DNA of 64,000 bases from Enterococcus hulanensis. Lineage in GTDB: Bacteria; Bacillota; Bacilli; Lactobacillales; Enterococcaceae. Below are positions 1 through 8,977 of this stretch, piece by piece. The position numbers and the translations under genes were made by a program. The DNA lies in contig NZ_BJED01000004.1 of NCBI RefSeq assembly GCF_005405485.1, forward strand, positions 108,959 to 172,958, read 5' to 3'. A model generated the notes under the pieces. It had not been told where the DNA came from and made no database searches. It was given only the letters and a program-made list of their open reading frames with translations. Positions within the stretch are counted from its first letter, which is position 1; each line of letters opens with the position of its first letter.

Positions 1-1017
1 GTAATAATTAACGTATATGGAAAAATTCCTAAAACTTTGATTTCTGACAAGCTGAAAATTTATATTTCAAATATCCCGGATGATTGGAAAGAAGAAATCA
101 TTGAAGATGTACTAAAAGAAGTCCGACAACAAAAGTTCAATATACTAGAAGATGAAAAAAGATATGGTAAGACTCATAAATCTGATTACTCCTTATCCTA
201 TTTTCAAAAAATTGTTAAGGAAAATATAAAAGGCTATACTAAAAATAATATAGATTCGATTGAAAATTGTATCCAATGTTTGGTAGATAACATGATTCAT
301 CTATATTTTGATTATGAATATAGTGACATGCCCTTTTTTGATTGGTCATCAAATTGTTTCGACGGAAGATTTTGTGAAGAAGATTATGCAGAAAAAGTTA
401 TTAATTTTATTAATTTTATTCACCATGATTTTCCAAATGAAATTCATATAGATACTGTCTATTCAAGTAATAATGACCATCTCCATCAATCAATCATCCT
501 CTTTAAACTAGGCTTTAAAATAAATACAGGTTTTAACCATCTTAAAACTCAATCTGAATCTATTGCTAAATTGGTAAGTACTGGTAAAAAAATAGATAAT
601 TATATAAATTCAGAATCTGATTACTATAAATTTGACTATATTCTAAACAGTATATATAAAGATAACGATTATAATCAAAATCACTTTTTTAAAACATATT
701 CTCTATTAGAATTAACTTTATTAGAGCCATATCAAAGAACTAGTGAAGTTGATAATCTTTTAGTCCCTTATTTAAATAAAAAATATGGCAATGAATCAAC
801 AAATGTCGCAAAAACCCTAAGACAAATGAGAAATAAAATTGGACACGGAGATTTCAAAGGTTTCAACAATAAAGCAGAAGAATTTGCTCAAAAATATATG
901 AAGCACTATTCTTTTGATTACTCAGAATATAGTAGATTGAATTGGATATTACTATATACTTGTTGCTTGCTTGATGATTTGCTAAGAAACATACTTTTTA
1001 AGCAATTAACAAATTGA
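1..1017 (+). CDS. HEPN-domain protein, possible abortive-infection nuclease (5' end outside window)
   Basis: The reading frame is open from base 1, so the true start lies to the left; the TTG at 37 is only the first possible start inside the window. At least 338 residues are visible. Near the C-terminus (about nucleotides 820-850) there is an RNKIGH motif, which fits the R-x4-H signature of HEPN ribonucleases, set in a helical region rich in Leu, Tyr and Lys. ApeA-type and other Abi proteins have a C-terminal HEPN domain of this kind. The N-terminal part is not recognised. The gene is very AT-rich and sits just upstream of the orf17 homologue, so it reads as accessory cargo between transfer genes. 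A defence role is inference. Confidence 0.6.
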   Translation, partial: VIINVYGKIPKTLISDKLKIYISNIPDDWKEEIIEDVLKEVRQQKFNILEDEKRYGKTHKSDYSLSYFQKIVKENIKGYTKNNIDSIENCIQCLVDNMIHLYFDYEYSDMPFFDWSSNCFDGRFCEEDYAEKVINFINFIHHDFPNEIHIDTVYSSNNDHLHQSIILFKLGFKINTGFNHLKTQSESIAKLVSTGKKIDNYINSESDYYKFDYILNSIYKDNDYNQNHFFKTYSLLELTLLEPYQRTSEVDNLLVPYLNKKYGNESTNVAKTLRQMRNKIGHGDFKGFNNKAEEFAQKYMKHYSFDYSEYSRLNWILLYTCCLLDDLLRNILFKQLTN

Positions 1018-1032
1018 CAAGTAACTACTATT

Positions 1033-1064
1033 AAGAGCATTCCTCTAAGAAGGGCTGCTCTTTT
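1033..1064 (+). terminator. Rho-independent terminator after the HEPN gene
   Basis: AAGAGCA (1033-1039) pairs with TGCTCTT (1056-1062) and is followed by a T-run. It lies 16 bases after the HEPN stop and before orf17, so it separates that gene from the transfer operon. Confidence 0.6.
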
Positions 1065-1096
1065 TCTATGCACTGAAGTAGAAAGGATGTGATATT

Positions 1097-1492
1097 TTGA
1101 AAAAAATCAGAAGTTATACCAGTATTTGGTCAGTAGAAAAAGTTCTCTATGCCATTAATGATTTACAACTCCCCTTCCCCATTACCTTTACTCAAATGAC
1201 GTGGTTTGTGGTGTCATTACTGGCGGTGATCCTCTTTAGTAATATACCACCTCTGTCTTTCATTGACGGGGCATTACTAAAATACGTAGGATTACCAGCA
1301 GCACTGACATGGTTTATGAGCCAAAAAACCTTTGATGGAAAAAAGCCTTATGGTTTCTTAAAATCAATCCTCAGTTATTGGCTTCGTGTCAAGGTCACCT
1401 ATGCTGGAAAAACAGTTAAACTACAAAATCAGAAACTCAATGAAGCCATTACGATCGTTAGGAGTGAAATGTATTATGGCGTATCCAATTAA
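1097..1492 (+). CDS. TcpE-family conjugal transfer membrane protein (Tn916 Orf17 homologue)
   Basis: A 131-residue small membrane protein of the conjugation channel. It closely resembles Tn916 Orf17 from the first residues (MKKIRSYTSIWSVEK) onward. Two hydrophobic segments lie around residues 30-50 and 55-75. The start is TTG at 1097, preceded by AAAGGATGTGA at a suitable distance. The 3' end overlaps the next gene by 17 bases, which implies translational coupling. In the family this protein helps anchor the type IV secretion complex, with the neighbouring ATPase as a likely partner. Confidence 0.92.
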   Translation: MKKIRSYTSIWSVEKVLYAINDLQLPFPITFTQMTWFVVSLLAVILFSNIPPLSFIDGALLKYVGLPAALTWFMSQKTFDGKKPYGFLKSILSYWLRVKVTYAGKTVKLQNQKLNEAITIVRSEMYYGVSN

Positions 1493-3926
1493 ATATATTG
1501 AAGACAATTTAGTGTTCAATCATGATGGCGAATGTTTTGCTTACTATGAGCTGATTCCTTATAATTACAGCTTTTTAAGTCCTGATGAGAAATACCAAGT
1601 ACATGATAACTTTCGTCAGTTAATCGCTCAGAATCGCGATGGTAAAATCCATGCTTTACAACTAGCGACAGAAGCCAGTATCCGAGCCACACAAGAACGA
1701 TCAAAAGAAGAGATCACTGGACGATTAAAAGAAGTCGCCTACAATAAACTAGACGAACAAACCGAAGCGTTAGTTTCTATGATTGGCGACAATCAAGTAA
1801 ACTATCGCTTTTTTATTGGCTTTAAGCTGCTTTTAACGGAACAAGAACTTTCCCTAAAAAATGTACAGTCTAGTATCAAAACTGCTTTTCTAGACTTCTT
1901 AAATGGTGTTAATCACAAATTAATGGGCGATTTTGTTTCAATGCCTAAAGCAGAGATTGACCGCTTTGCGAAAATGGAAAAACTTTTAGCGAGTAAAATT
2001 TCTCGTCGCTTTAAAGCACGTGCCTTAGATAAAAACGATTTTGGCTATCTCATCGAACATCTTTACGGCAATCAAGGTACGCCCTTTGAAGAGTATGATT
2101 ATCATTTGCCTAAGCGGTATCGGGATAAAGAAGTGCTCGTAAAGAAATACGATCTATTGAAACCAACACGCTGTCTCATCGAAGAAAAACAACGTTACTT
2201 AAAGCTAGAACATGAGGACAGTACCACTTATGCCGCTTACTTTACCATCAACTCAATTGTCGGTGAGTTGGATTTTCCAAGTAGTGAAATCTTTTATTAT
2301 CAGCAACAACAATTTACCTTTCCGATTGATACCAGCATGAATGTAGAAATTGTGGCAAATAAAAAGGCTTTATCGACGGTTCGCAATAAGAAAAAGGAAC
2401 TTAAGGACTTAGATAGTCATGCATGGGAAAGTGACAATGAAACCAGCACCAATGTAGTAGATGCCTTGGAGTCAGTTAATGAACTAGAAGCAAATCTAGA
2501 TCAAAGCAAAGAAGCCATGTACAAGTTGAGTTATGTGGTACGTGTGACGGCGAAAGACTTGGATGAATTGAAACGCCGTTGTGATGAAGTCAAAGACTTT
2601 TACGATGACTTGAGTATTAAATTGGTTCGCCCGTTTGGCGATATGTTGGGCTTACATGGGGAATTTATCCCTGCTTCTAAACGCTATATCAATGATTATA
2701 TTCAGTATGTCACTTCGGATTTTTTGGCTGGACTTGGTTTTGGAGCAACACAAATGCTTGGGGAAAATGAAGGGATTTATGTCGGCTATAATCTCGATAC
2801 TGGGCGAAATGTGTATCTAAAACCAAACCTTGCCAGTCAAGGTGTGAAAGGTTCTGTGACGAATGCCCTTGCGGCGGCTTTCCTTGGTTCCCTTGGTGGC
2901 GGAAAATCATTTTCTAATAATATGCTGGTTTACTACGCTGTGCTCTTCGGTGGTCAAGCCGTGATCGTTGATCCGAAAGCCGAACGTGGTAATTGGAAAG
3001 ACACTTTACCGGAAATTGCCCATGAAATTAATATCGTTAATTTAACAAGCGAAGAGAAAAATAAAGGGTTGCTTGATCCCTATGTCATTTTAAAACGCAA
3101 GAAAGATGCCGAAAGCTTGGCGATTGATATACTCACCTTCCTAACTGGTATCTCTAGTCGTGACAGTGAGAAGTTCCCTGTTTTACGAAAAGCGATTCGG
3201 GCAGTAACGCAAAGCAAACAACGTGGATTATTACTAGTGATTGATAAATTACGTGAAGAAAACACACCGATTAATCAGAATATCGCTGATCATATCGAAA
3301 GCTTTGTGGATTATGACTTTGCCCATTTACTCTTTAGTGATGGTTCCGTGAAACAATCGATTAGTTTGGAAAAACAATTAAACATCATTCAAGTGGCGGA
3401 TTTAGTCTTACCTGACGCAAACACTAGTTTTGAAGAATACACGACTATGGAATTGTTGAGTGTTGCCATGTTAATTGTGATCAGTACCTTTGCCCTTGAT
3501 TTTATTCACTCTGACCGTTCTATTTTTAAAATCGTTGACCTTGACGAAGCGTGGAGCTTCTTACAAGTTGCCCAAGGAAAGACCCTTTCTATGAAGCTAG
3601 TCCGTGCTGGACGTGCCATGAATGCGGGGGTCTATTTTGTTACCCAAAATGCCGGAGACTTACTAGACGAAAAAATGAAAAATAATATTGGGTTGAAGTT
3701 TGCCTTTCGCTCAACTGATTTGGTGGAAATCAAGAAAACATTGGAATTTTTCGGGGTGGATGCCGAGGATGAAACCAATCAAAAACGATTGCGCGACTTA
3801 GAGAACGGACAATGCTTGATGTCTGATATTTACGGTCGAGTTGGTGTGATTCAGTTCCATCCGATTTTTGAAGAACTCTTACACGCCTTTGATACGCGTC
3901 CGCCGATCCGAAAAGAGGTGGAATAA
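1476..3926 (+). CDS. VirB4-like conjugation ATPase (Tn916 Orf16 homologue)
   Basis: An 816-residue VirB4/TraE-family ATPase that powers the Tn916-type transfer channel. The Walker A motif GSLGGGKS is near residue 470 and a Walker B-like IVDLDEAWSF near residue 685; the sequence follows Tn916 Orf16 through its whole length. The frame stays open upstream of 1476, but the start chosen is ATG 1476 (MAYPIKYIEDN), because Tn916 Orf16 starts there and AGGAG lies at 1460-1464. The upstream 30 residues only shadow orf17. It overlaps orf17 at its start and orf15 by one base at its end. Confidence 0.95.
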   Translation: MAYPIKYIEDNLVFNHDGECFAYYELIPYNYSFLSPDEKYQVHDNFRQLIAQNRDGKIHALQLATEASIRATQERSKEEITGRLKEVAYNKLDEQTEALVSMIGDNQVNYRFFIGFKLLLTEQELSLKNVQSSIKTAFLDFLNGVNHKLMGDFVSMPKAEIDRFAKMEKLLASKISRRFKARALDKNDFGYLIEHLYGNQGTPFEEYDYHLPKRYRDKEVLVKKYDLLKPTRCLIEEKQRYLKLEHEDSTTYAAYFTINSIVGELDFPSSEIFYYQQQQFTFPIDTSMNVEIVANKKALSTVRNKKKELKDLDSHAWESDNETSTNVVDALESVNELEANLDQSKEAMYKLSYVVRVTAKDLDELKRRCDEVKDFYDDLSIKLVRPFGDMLGLHGEFIPASKRYINDYIQYVTSDFLAGLGFGATQMLGENEGIYVGYNLDTGRNVYLKPNLASQGVKGSVTNALAAAFLGSLGGGKSFSNNMLVYYAVLFGGQAVIVDPKAERGNWKDTLPEIAHEINIVNLTSEEKNKGLLDPYVILKRKKDAESLAIDILTFLTGISSRDSEKFPVLRKAIRAVTQSKQRGLLLVIDKLREENTPINQNIADHIESFVDYDFAHLLFSDGSVKQSISLEKQLNIIQVADLVLPDANTSFEEYTTMELLSVAMLIVISTFALDFIHSDRSIFKIVDLDEAWSFLQVAQGKTLSMKLVRAGRAMNAGVYFVTQNAGDLLDEKMKNNIGLKFAFRSTDLVEIKKTLEFFGVDAEDETNQKRLRDLENGQCLMSDIYGRVGVIQFHPIFEELLHAFDTRPPIRKEVE

Positions 3927-6271
3927 TGAAGCGTCATGAAGAAAAGAAACAACAAAGACTACAGACTAAACAGATCAAAAGGCAAAAGAAGATTCAAAAG
4001 AAAGCAACTAGTAAACAGCTACCACTCTATAAAAAAGTGGGGCGTTACGCGGCTCTTTCACTGGTCGGTATATGTGTCATTCTTGTTCTCCTTGCCAGTC
4101 TTGGAACAGTAGTACATGCGGCTGGGTTAGTGGATGATACGATCAACACTGCCAATGAGTATTCCAAATATGGGCTGGCTAACTACCAGCTTGACTTTTA
4201 TGTAGACAATAGTTGGGGCTGGCTACCATGGAATTGGTCAGATGGCTTGGGAAAAAGTGTTATGTACGGCTTATATGCTATCACTAATTTTATTTGGACA
4301 ATTTCACTATACTTGTCCAATGCTACTGGCTATTTAATTCAAGAAGCCTACAACTTGGATTTTATCAGTGATACCGCTGATTCTATCGGAAAGAACATGC
4401 AAACCCTTGCTGGGATCACTCAAAATGGCTTTTCCAGCTCTGGCTTTTATGTTGGTTTCCTGTTGATCTTTATTTTAATTCTAGGAATCTATGTTACGTA
4501 TACCGGCTTAATCAAACGAGAAACCACCAAAGCCATTCAAGCCATTATGAATTTCTTGGTGGTCTTCCTTTTGTCGTCTTCCTTTATTGCTTATGCGCCT
4601 AGCTATATTGAAAAGATCAATGATTTTTCTAAGGACATCAGTACCGCCAGCCTTGATGTTGGTACCAAAATTGTATTACCCAATAGCAATAGTCAAGGAA
4701 AAGACAGTGTGGACATGATTCGAGATAGTTTGTTTGCGATCCAAGTGAAACAACCGTGGTTGCTTTTACAGTATGATTCAACGGATGTGGATGAAGCCAG
4801 AGAAGAAAAGCTGTTAGCAGTCAGTCCTGATACAAACAATGGGAAAGACCGTGAAATGGTAGTCATTGATGAGATTGAAAACCAAGACAATGCCAATCTA
4901 TCGCTTGCCAAAGTCATTAATCGTTTAGGTATAGTTTTCTTTTTATTTGTGTTTAATATCGGTATCTCTATCTTTGTTTTCTTATTAACCGGAATGATGA
5001 TCTTTTCTCAAGTACTCTTTATCATTTTTGCCATGTTCTTACCGATTAGTTTTCTATTAAGTATGATCCCTAGTTTTGATGGAATGGGCAAACGTGCGAT
5101 TACAAAATTATTTAACGTGATCATGACTCGTGCTGGCTTAACCTTAGTGATTACCGTAGCCTTCAGTATTTCTTCTATGCTTTATTCATTGGCTGGCTCC
5201 GCGCCTTTCTTTATGACCATGTTTTTACAAGTTGTTACCTTTGCCGGAATTTATTTTAAGCTAGGCGATATTATGAATTTATTCGCCCTACAAAGTAATG
5301 AGTCTCAAAGTATGGGGCGACAATTATTAAGACGTCCGCGTATGTTTATGACTCGCCAAAGCCGCCGACTTCAACGCACAATGCGACAGGTCATGCGTGG
5401 AACTACCCACCAAACAACAACGAAAGCTGCGAGCAACGGCGTCCAACCAAAAAGCAAGTCAGCCACCCATGAGCGCGGAAATCAAAGTAGACGGAATCCA
5501 ACGACTCAACCGACTCATTCCGATAATCAACCGAACAACCTTGGGGCAAAAGCAGGAGCAGCAGTCGGCAATGTACTAGATACTAAAAATCGAGCATTAA
5601 ACAAAGCCACAGAACTAAAAGATACAATTAAGGACGCACCGACTAATGCAAAATATGCTTTGTATAAAGGACAGCGTGAGTTAGTGCGTAACGCAGCTGA
5701 TTTTTCATCAACCCTAAATGATACTAGAACTCAAAAGCAAACCAAGCGTGAACAACAACACCACCAGCGTCAAATGACGATTGCCCAACGGCGGTTGGAA
5801 ATGGAAAAAACCAAACAAACAAGACTGCATCCAACAACTCCAGCTAACACGAAACCAAAAGAACAACCAATAAATCCAGCACACAAGCGACCAATAAAAG
5901 CTAAACCAGCGCTCCCTTCCCAATCATCAGTACCAAAACAGGACAATGTTCCAAACAACTCGCCAAAAGTTGCTGAAAACCTTAGACCCGTTGTTAACTC
6001 TGTACCACCTAAGAAAACGGTCACTTTATCGGAATCCGATAAACGATTAGCATTACCAGAACCACAAGTAACTAGACCTGCAACAGTAACAAAGAATATG
6101 ATTCCATCATCCGAGCCAAAAGTGCCAAGATCAACCTCAGTACCCAAAACTACTAGCCAAACAAAGAACTCACAACGTGTCTCTTCACAAAAGCAACAAA
6201 CAGTAACAACGAAACATTCGGCAAATAAAACGAAGAAAAGACAAAAGAAGAAACCGAGGTCGAAGCTATGA
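3926..6271 (+). CDS. Polytopic conjugation membrane protein (Tn916 Orf15 homologue)
   Basis: A 781-residue VirB6/TrbL-like channel protein. It has a basic N-terminal tail, a first hydrophobic stretch near residues 40-65 (VGICVILVLLASLGTVVHA), several further membrane segments to about residue 455, and then a long hydrophilic C-terminal tail rich in Lys, Gln, Thr and Pro. The tail has low complexity and includes a KRxxQKKKPRSKL end. Proteins in this position of Tn916 family elements are annotated as CD3337/EF1877-type mobilome membrane proteins. Start and stop overlap both neighbours (TAATG and ATGA), so it belongs to the same translationally coupled operon. The tail is probably cytosolic. Confidence 0.92.
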   Translation: MKRHEEKKQQRLQTKQIKRQKKIQKKATSKQLPLYKKVGRYAALSLVGICVILVLLASLGTVVHAAGLVDDTINTANEYSKYGLANYQLDFYVDNSWGWLPWNWSDGLGKSVMYGLYAITNFIWTISLYLSNATGYLIQEAYNLDFISDTADSIGKNMQTLAGITQNGFSSSGFYVGFLLIFILILGIYVTYTGLIKRETTKAIQAIMNFLVVFLLSSSFIAYAPSYIEKINDFSKDISTASLDVGTKIVLPNSNSQGKDSVDMIRDSLFAIQVKQPWLLLQYDSTDVDEAREEKLLAVSPDTNNGKDREMVVIDEIENQDNANLSLAKVINRLGIVFFLFVFNIGISIFVFLLTGMMIFSQVLFIIFAMFLPISFLLSMIPSFDGMGKRAITKLFNVIMTRAGLTLVITVAFSISSMLYSLAGSAPFFMTMFLQVVTFAGIYFKLGDIMNLFALQSNESQSMGRQLLRRPRMFMTRQSRRLQRTMRQVMRGTTHQTTTKAASNGVQPKSKSATHERGNQSRRNPTTQPTHSDNQPNNLGAKAGAAVGNVLDTKNRALNKATELKDTIKDAPTNAKYALYKGQRELVRNAADFSSTLNDTRTQKQTKREQQHHQRQMTIAQRRLEMEKTKQTRLHPTTPANTKPKEQPINPAHKRPIKAKPALPSQSSVPKQDNVPNNSPKVAENLRPVVNSVPPKKTVTLSESDKRLALPEPQVTRPATVTKNMIPSSEPKVPRSTSVPKTTSQTKNSQRVSSQKQQTVTTKHSANKTKKRQKKKPRSKL

Positions 6272-7272
6272 AAGTACGTTATATGGCTATCATGGGTGTC
6301 GTCTGCTCGCTGTTCTTTAGCTTGTTATTGTTCTTTGTAGTAATTACAGCAGATTCCGAAGATCGCACAGCCAACCAAACAGCAGTAAATGGCGGCTTGA
6401 ATGTTTCTCCCGAAGTATTAAAGCACAAAGCATTGGTTGAAAAATATTGTAAAGAATACGAAATTGAGGAATACGTGACTACTATTTTAGCCATCATGCA
6501 AGTGGAATCGGGCGGTACGGCGGTGGATGTGATGCAAAGTTCAGAATCGTTGGGATTGCCGCCAAATAGCCTAAGCACTGAGGAATCCATTAAACAAGGC
6601 TGTAAGTATTTTAGTGAGCTATTAGCTACTGCTGAGAAACTTGGCTGTGATTCCGATTCAGTGATTCAAAGCTATAACTACGGTGGTGGCTTCTTACCTT
6701 ACGTGGCAGCGCATGGCAAAAAATACACTTATGAACTGGCAGAAAGTTTTTCAAAGGAAAAAGCTGGTGGTAAGAAGGTGACTTATACCAATCCAATCGC
6801 CATTCCCATTAATGGCGGTTGGCGCTTTGCTTACGGCAATCAATTCTACGTCTTATTGGTTAAGCAATATTTGACCCCTGCCCACTTTGACAATGAGACG
6901 GTACAAACCATTATGGATGAAGCATTAAAATATGAAGGCTTCCCTTATGTCTTTGGCGGCTCTTCCCCAAGTACTAGTTTCGATTGTTCTGGCTTGGTGC
7001 AATGGTGTTACGCCAAAGCTGGCATTCAACTCCCGCGCACAGCCCAAGCCCAATATGACGCAACCACCCATCTTCATTTATCTGAAGCAAAAGCTGGGGA
7101 TTTGGTCTTTTTTCATTCGACTTATAATGCTGGCGAGTATGTCACTCATGTGGGGATCTATGTGGGAAATAATCGGATGTATAACGCTGGCGATCCAATT
7201 GGCTATGACGATTTGACAGACAGTTATTGGCAAGCCCATTTGATTGGTGCAGGTCGGATTATACCTAATTAA
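6268..7272 (+). CDS. Bifunctional cell-wall hydrolase (Tn916 Orf14 / CwlT type)
   Basis: A 334-residue secreted or membrane-anchored peptidoglycan hydrolase that opens the wall for the conjugation channel. An N-terminal signal anchor (residues 5-30) is followed by a lysozyme-like domain (ILAIMQVESGG near residue 75, carrying the catalytic Glu) and a C-terminal NlpC/P60 endopeptidase domain from about residue 215. In the latter FDCSGLVQWCY gives the catalytic Cys (near 239) and THVGIYVG the His. It matches CwlT of ICEBs1 and Orf14 of Tn916. The ATG overlaps the end of orf15 by four bases. Confidence 0.93.
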   Translation: MKVRYMAIMGVVCSLFFSLLLFFVVITADSEDRTANQTAVNGGLNVSPEVLKHKALVEKYCKEYEIEEYVTTILAIMQVESGGTAVDVMQSSESLGLPPNSLSTEESIKQGCKYFSELLATAEKLGCDSDSVIQSYNYGGGFLPYVAAHGKKYTYELAESFSKEKAGGKKVTYTNPIAIPINGGWRFAYGNQFYVLLVKQYLTPAHFDNETVQTIMDEALKYEGFPYVFGGSSPSTSFDCSGLVQWCYAKAGIQLPRTAQAQYDATTHLHLSEAKAGDLVFFHSTYNAGEYVTHVGIYVGNNRMYNAGDPIGYDDLTDSYWQAHLIGAGRIIPN

Positions 7273-7288
7273 GAGAGGATTTGATGAA

Positions 7289-8200
7289 ATGAAAATAAAA
7301 ATTGAACGAACAAAAAAGCAACCGAAACCTAAAAAGCAAAAGAAAAGACCTACAATTAACGTGGGCATGCATAAAAAGCTGACACTTGTTTTATGGTTTG
7401 TATTAATTGGCAGTGTAGGTTTCGGCACTTATAAGAATTTTACAGCCATCGATCGGCACACTGTGCATGAGAAAAAAGTCATTGAAACAAAGATAGTAGA
7501 TACAAACCGGATTGAAAGCTTTGTGACGGCTTTCGCGACGGATTATTATACTTGGCAACAAGGCCAATCCGCCATTGATCGTAGAAATGAGCAATTAAAG
7601 AACTATCTTACAAAAGAGCTGCAACAACTCAATTTGGAAATGGTGCGTTCCGATATTCCTACCAGCGCTACCGTTCAACGTATACAGATTTGGAGTGTCA
7701 CGCGATCCGATGATAATGAATATGACGTACTCTTTTCAGTAGAACAACAGATAACTGAGAACAAGAAAAAAACTACTATCACTTCTACTTATAGCGTGCA
7801 AGTTTGTATGGATAAAGATGGAAATCTAGTAATTACGAAGAACCCGACTATGAACAGTCAGCCTAAGAAATCAAGCTATCAACCAAAACCGCTTGAAAAT
7901 GACGGCACGGTGGATGCCAGCCTAACAGCAGAGATCAATGGCTTTCTTGAAACATTCTTTAAGTTGTACCCAACTGCAACCGAAAAAGAGCTAGCTTATT
8001 ATGTCAGCAATGACGCGTTACCAGTGATTCAGAAGAACTATGTCTTTGCGGAACTAGTTAACTCAATTTACTCCAAAAAAGATAAACAGATTTTTGCAAA
8101 TGTGACTGTGAAATACTTAGATCAAGAAACTAAGACCACTCACCTTGCACAATATGAACTGATCCTTGAGAAGCAGGATAACTGGAAAATAATACTATGA
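7289..8200 (+). CDS. TcpC-family conjugal transfer protein (Tn916 Orf13 homologue)
   Basis: A 303-residue membrane-anchored protein with a very basic N-terminus (KIKIERTKKQPKPKKQKK), one membrane segment near residues 30-48, and an extracytoplasmic part of two NTF2-like domains typical of TcpC. The frame is open from 7244, but ATG 7289 is preferred: GAGAGG lies 11 bases before it, and the basic stretch then membrane helix is how Orf13 begins. It is the last gene of the visible transfer operon. In the family the protein is needed for efficient transfer and interacts with the hydrolase and channel proteins. Confidence 0.9.
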   Translation: MKIKIERTKKQPKPKKQKKRPTINVGMHKKLTLVLWFVLIGSVGFGTYKNFTAIDRHTVHEKKVIETKIVDTNRIESFVTAFATDYYTWQQGQSAIDRRNEQLKNYLTKELQQLNLEMVRSDIPTSATVQRIQIWSVTRSDDNEYDVLFSVEQQITENKKKTTITSTYSVQVCMDKDGNLVITKNPTMNSQPKKSSYQPKPLENDGTVDASLTAEINGFLETFFKLYPTATEKELAYYVSNDALPVIQKNYVFAELVNSIYSKKDKQIFANVTVKYLDQETKTTHLAQYELILEKQDNWKIIL

Positions 8201-8223
8201 TTTCTCAAAAAAATGAGAAATCA
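8198..8223 (+). terminator. Inverted repeat at the end of the transfer operon
   Basis: TGATTTCTCA (8198-8207), a six-A loop and TGAGAAATCA (8214-8223) form a perfect 10-bp stem that starts on the orf13 stop codon. No T-run follows, so it may be a weak terminator or an RNA-protecting hairpin. Confidence 0.5.
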
Positions 8224-8279
8224 CAACAAGTAGTTTGATTTGACTGGAACTGATTAGAAGCAATACAGATCAATTACTT

Positions 8280-8365
8280 TTTGAAGGTAATTCAGGAGAT
8301 AAGATTGCTAAACTAAATCATGAAAAATAACCTTTATATTATAGGATATGGAACTCAGTAAACAT
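8280..8365 (+). pseudogene. Remnant of a CHAP-domain hydrolase gene (left copy)
   Basis: Read with one single-base frame change near 8326, this stretch gives FEGNSGDKIAKLNHE, then NNLYIIGYGTQ and a stop. That is the usual end of CHAP peptidoglycan hydrolases (EGNSGD...GYGT). There is no start and no catalytic part. The same region is repeated in decayed form at 18565-18750 on the other side of the lasso cluster; 20 bases are identical between 8294-8313 and 18675-18694. Confidence 0.6.
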
Positions 8366-8383
8366 TGATATATTTTTTTAGTA

Positions 8384-8977
8384 TCAATATCCTTTTACTC
8401 TAATAATTCCCAATTCAATAGCTTGAATAATTGCAGAAACAGTTGAATTTACCCCTAATTTATTATTTATGGAAACAAGATGATTGTTTACTGTTCTTCT
8501 ACTAATATAAAGACGTTCTGCTATTTCCTGTTGCCTAAGACCTTCTGCGGCACATTTTAGTATCTCTTTTTCTCGTTCACTCAGAACATCTAATGTACTT
8601 TGGCACTTGGGTAGCAGATTATTTCCATGATGTATTTTTTTTAAATCATCATATAATTCTTCAATTGTTACATTTTTATTTAATAGTCCCCATGCTCCAG
8701 ACTTTATTGCTTCATTCTTATATTCAATTAAATCAAAGCCCGATAAAAAAACTACTTTTTGATACGGAAATTTTTCAAGAATTTCTTTAGATATATCAAA
8801 TCCACTTAACTTTCCAATATGGATATCTAATAATACTAAATCTGGTTGATCATTTTTTAGTTTATCTAAAAATATTTCTGGCTCAGTAAAACTAATTATT
8901 GAGATATCCATTGGTCGAAATGCAATTTCCAGACTCTTAGAAAAAAGTGCATGATCATCTAGTAAATATACTTTCAT
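8384..8977 (-). CDS. LuxR/NarL-type response regulator of the lasso cluster
   Basis: A 197-residue response regulator. The receiver domain (residues 1-115) has the acidic pair D7-D8, the phospho-acceptor D51 in LVLLDIHIG, and a conserved Lys near 101. The C-terminal LuxR-type HTH (about 128-190) carries LSEREKEILKCAAEG and ISRRTVNNHL. It is translated from an ATGA overlap with the upstream histidine kinase gene, so the two are one unit. Divergent orientation next to the precursor gene suggests control of the cluster promoter; the ComA/DegU-like architecture is seen, the target is inferred. Confidence 0.93.
   Translation of the reverse strand: MKVYLLDDHALFSKSLEIAFRPMDISIISFTEPEIFLDKLKNDQPDLVLLDIHIGKLSGFDISKEILEKFPYQKVVFLSGFDLIEYKNEAIKSGAWGLLNKNVTIEELYDDLKKIHHGNNLLPKCQSTLDVLSEREKEILKCAAEGLRQQEIAERLYISRRTVNNHLVSINNKLGVNSTVSAIIQAIELGIIRVKGY

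Noticed and set aside
5770..6147. 125-residue ORF on the minus strand inside orf15
   Set aside because: Gly/Val-rich shadow of the Lys/Thr/Pro-rich tail of orf15, without ribosome site or family match.
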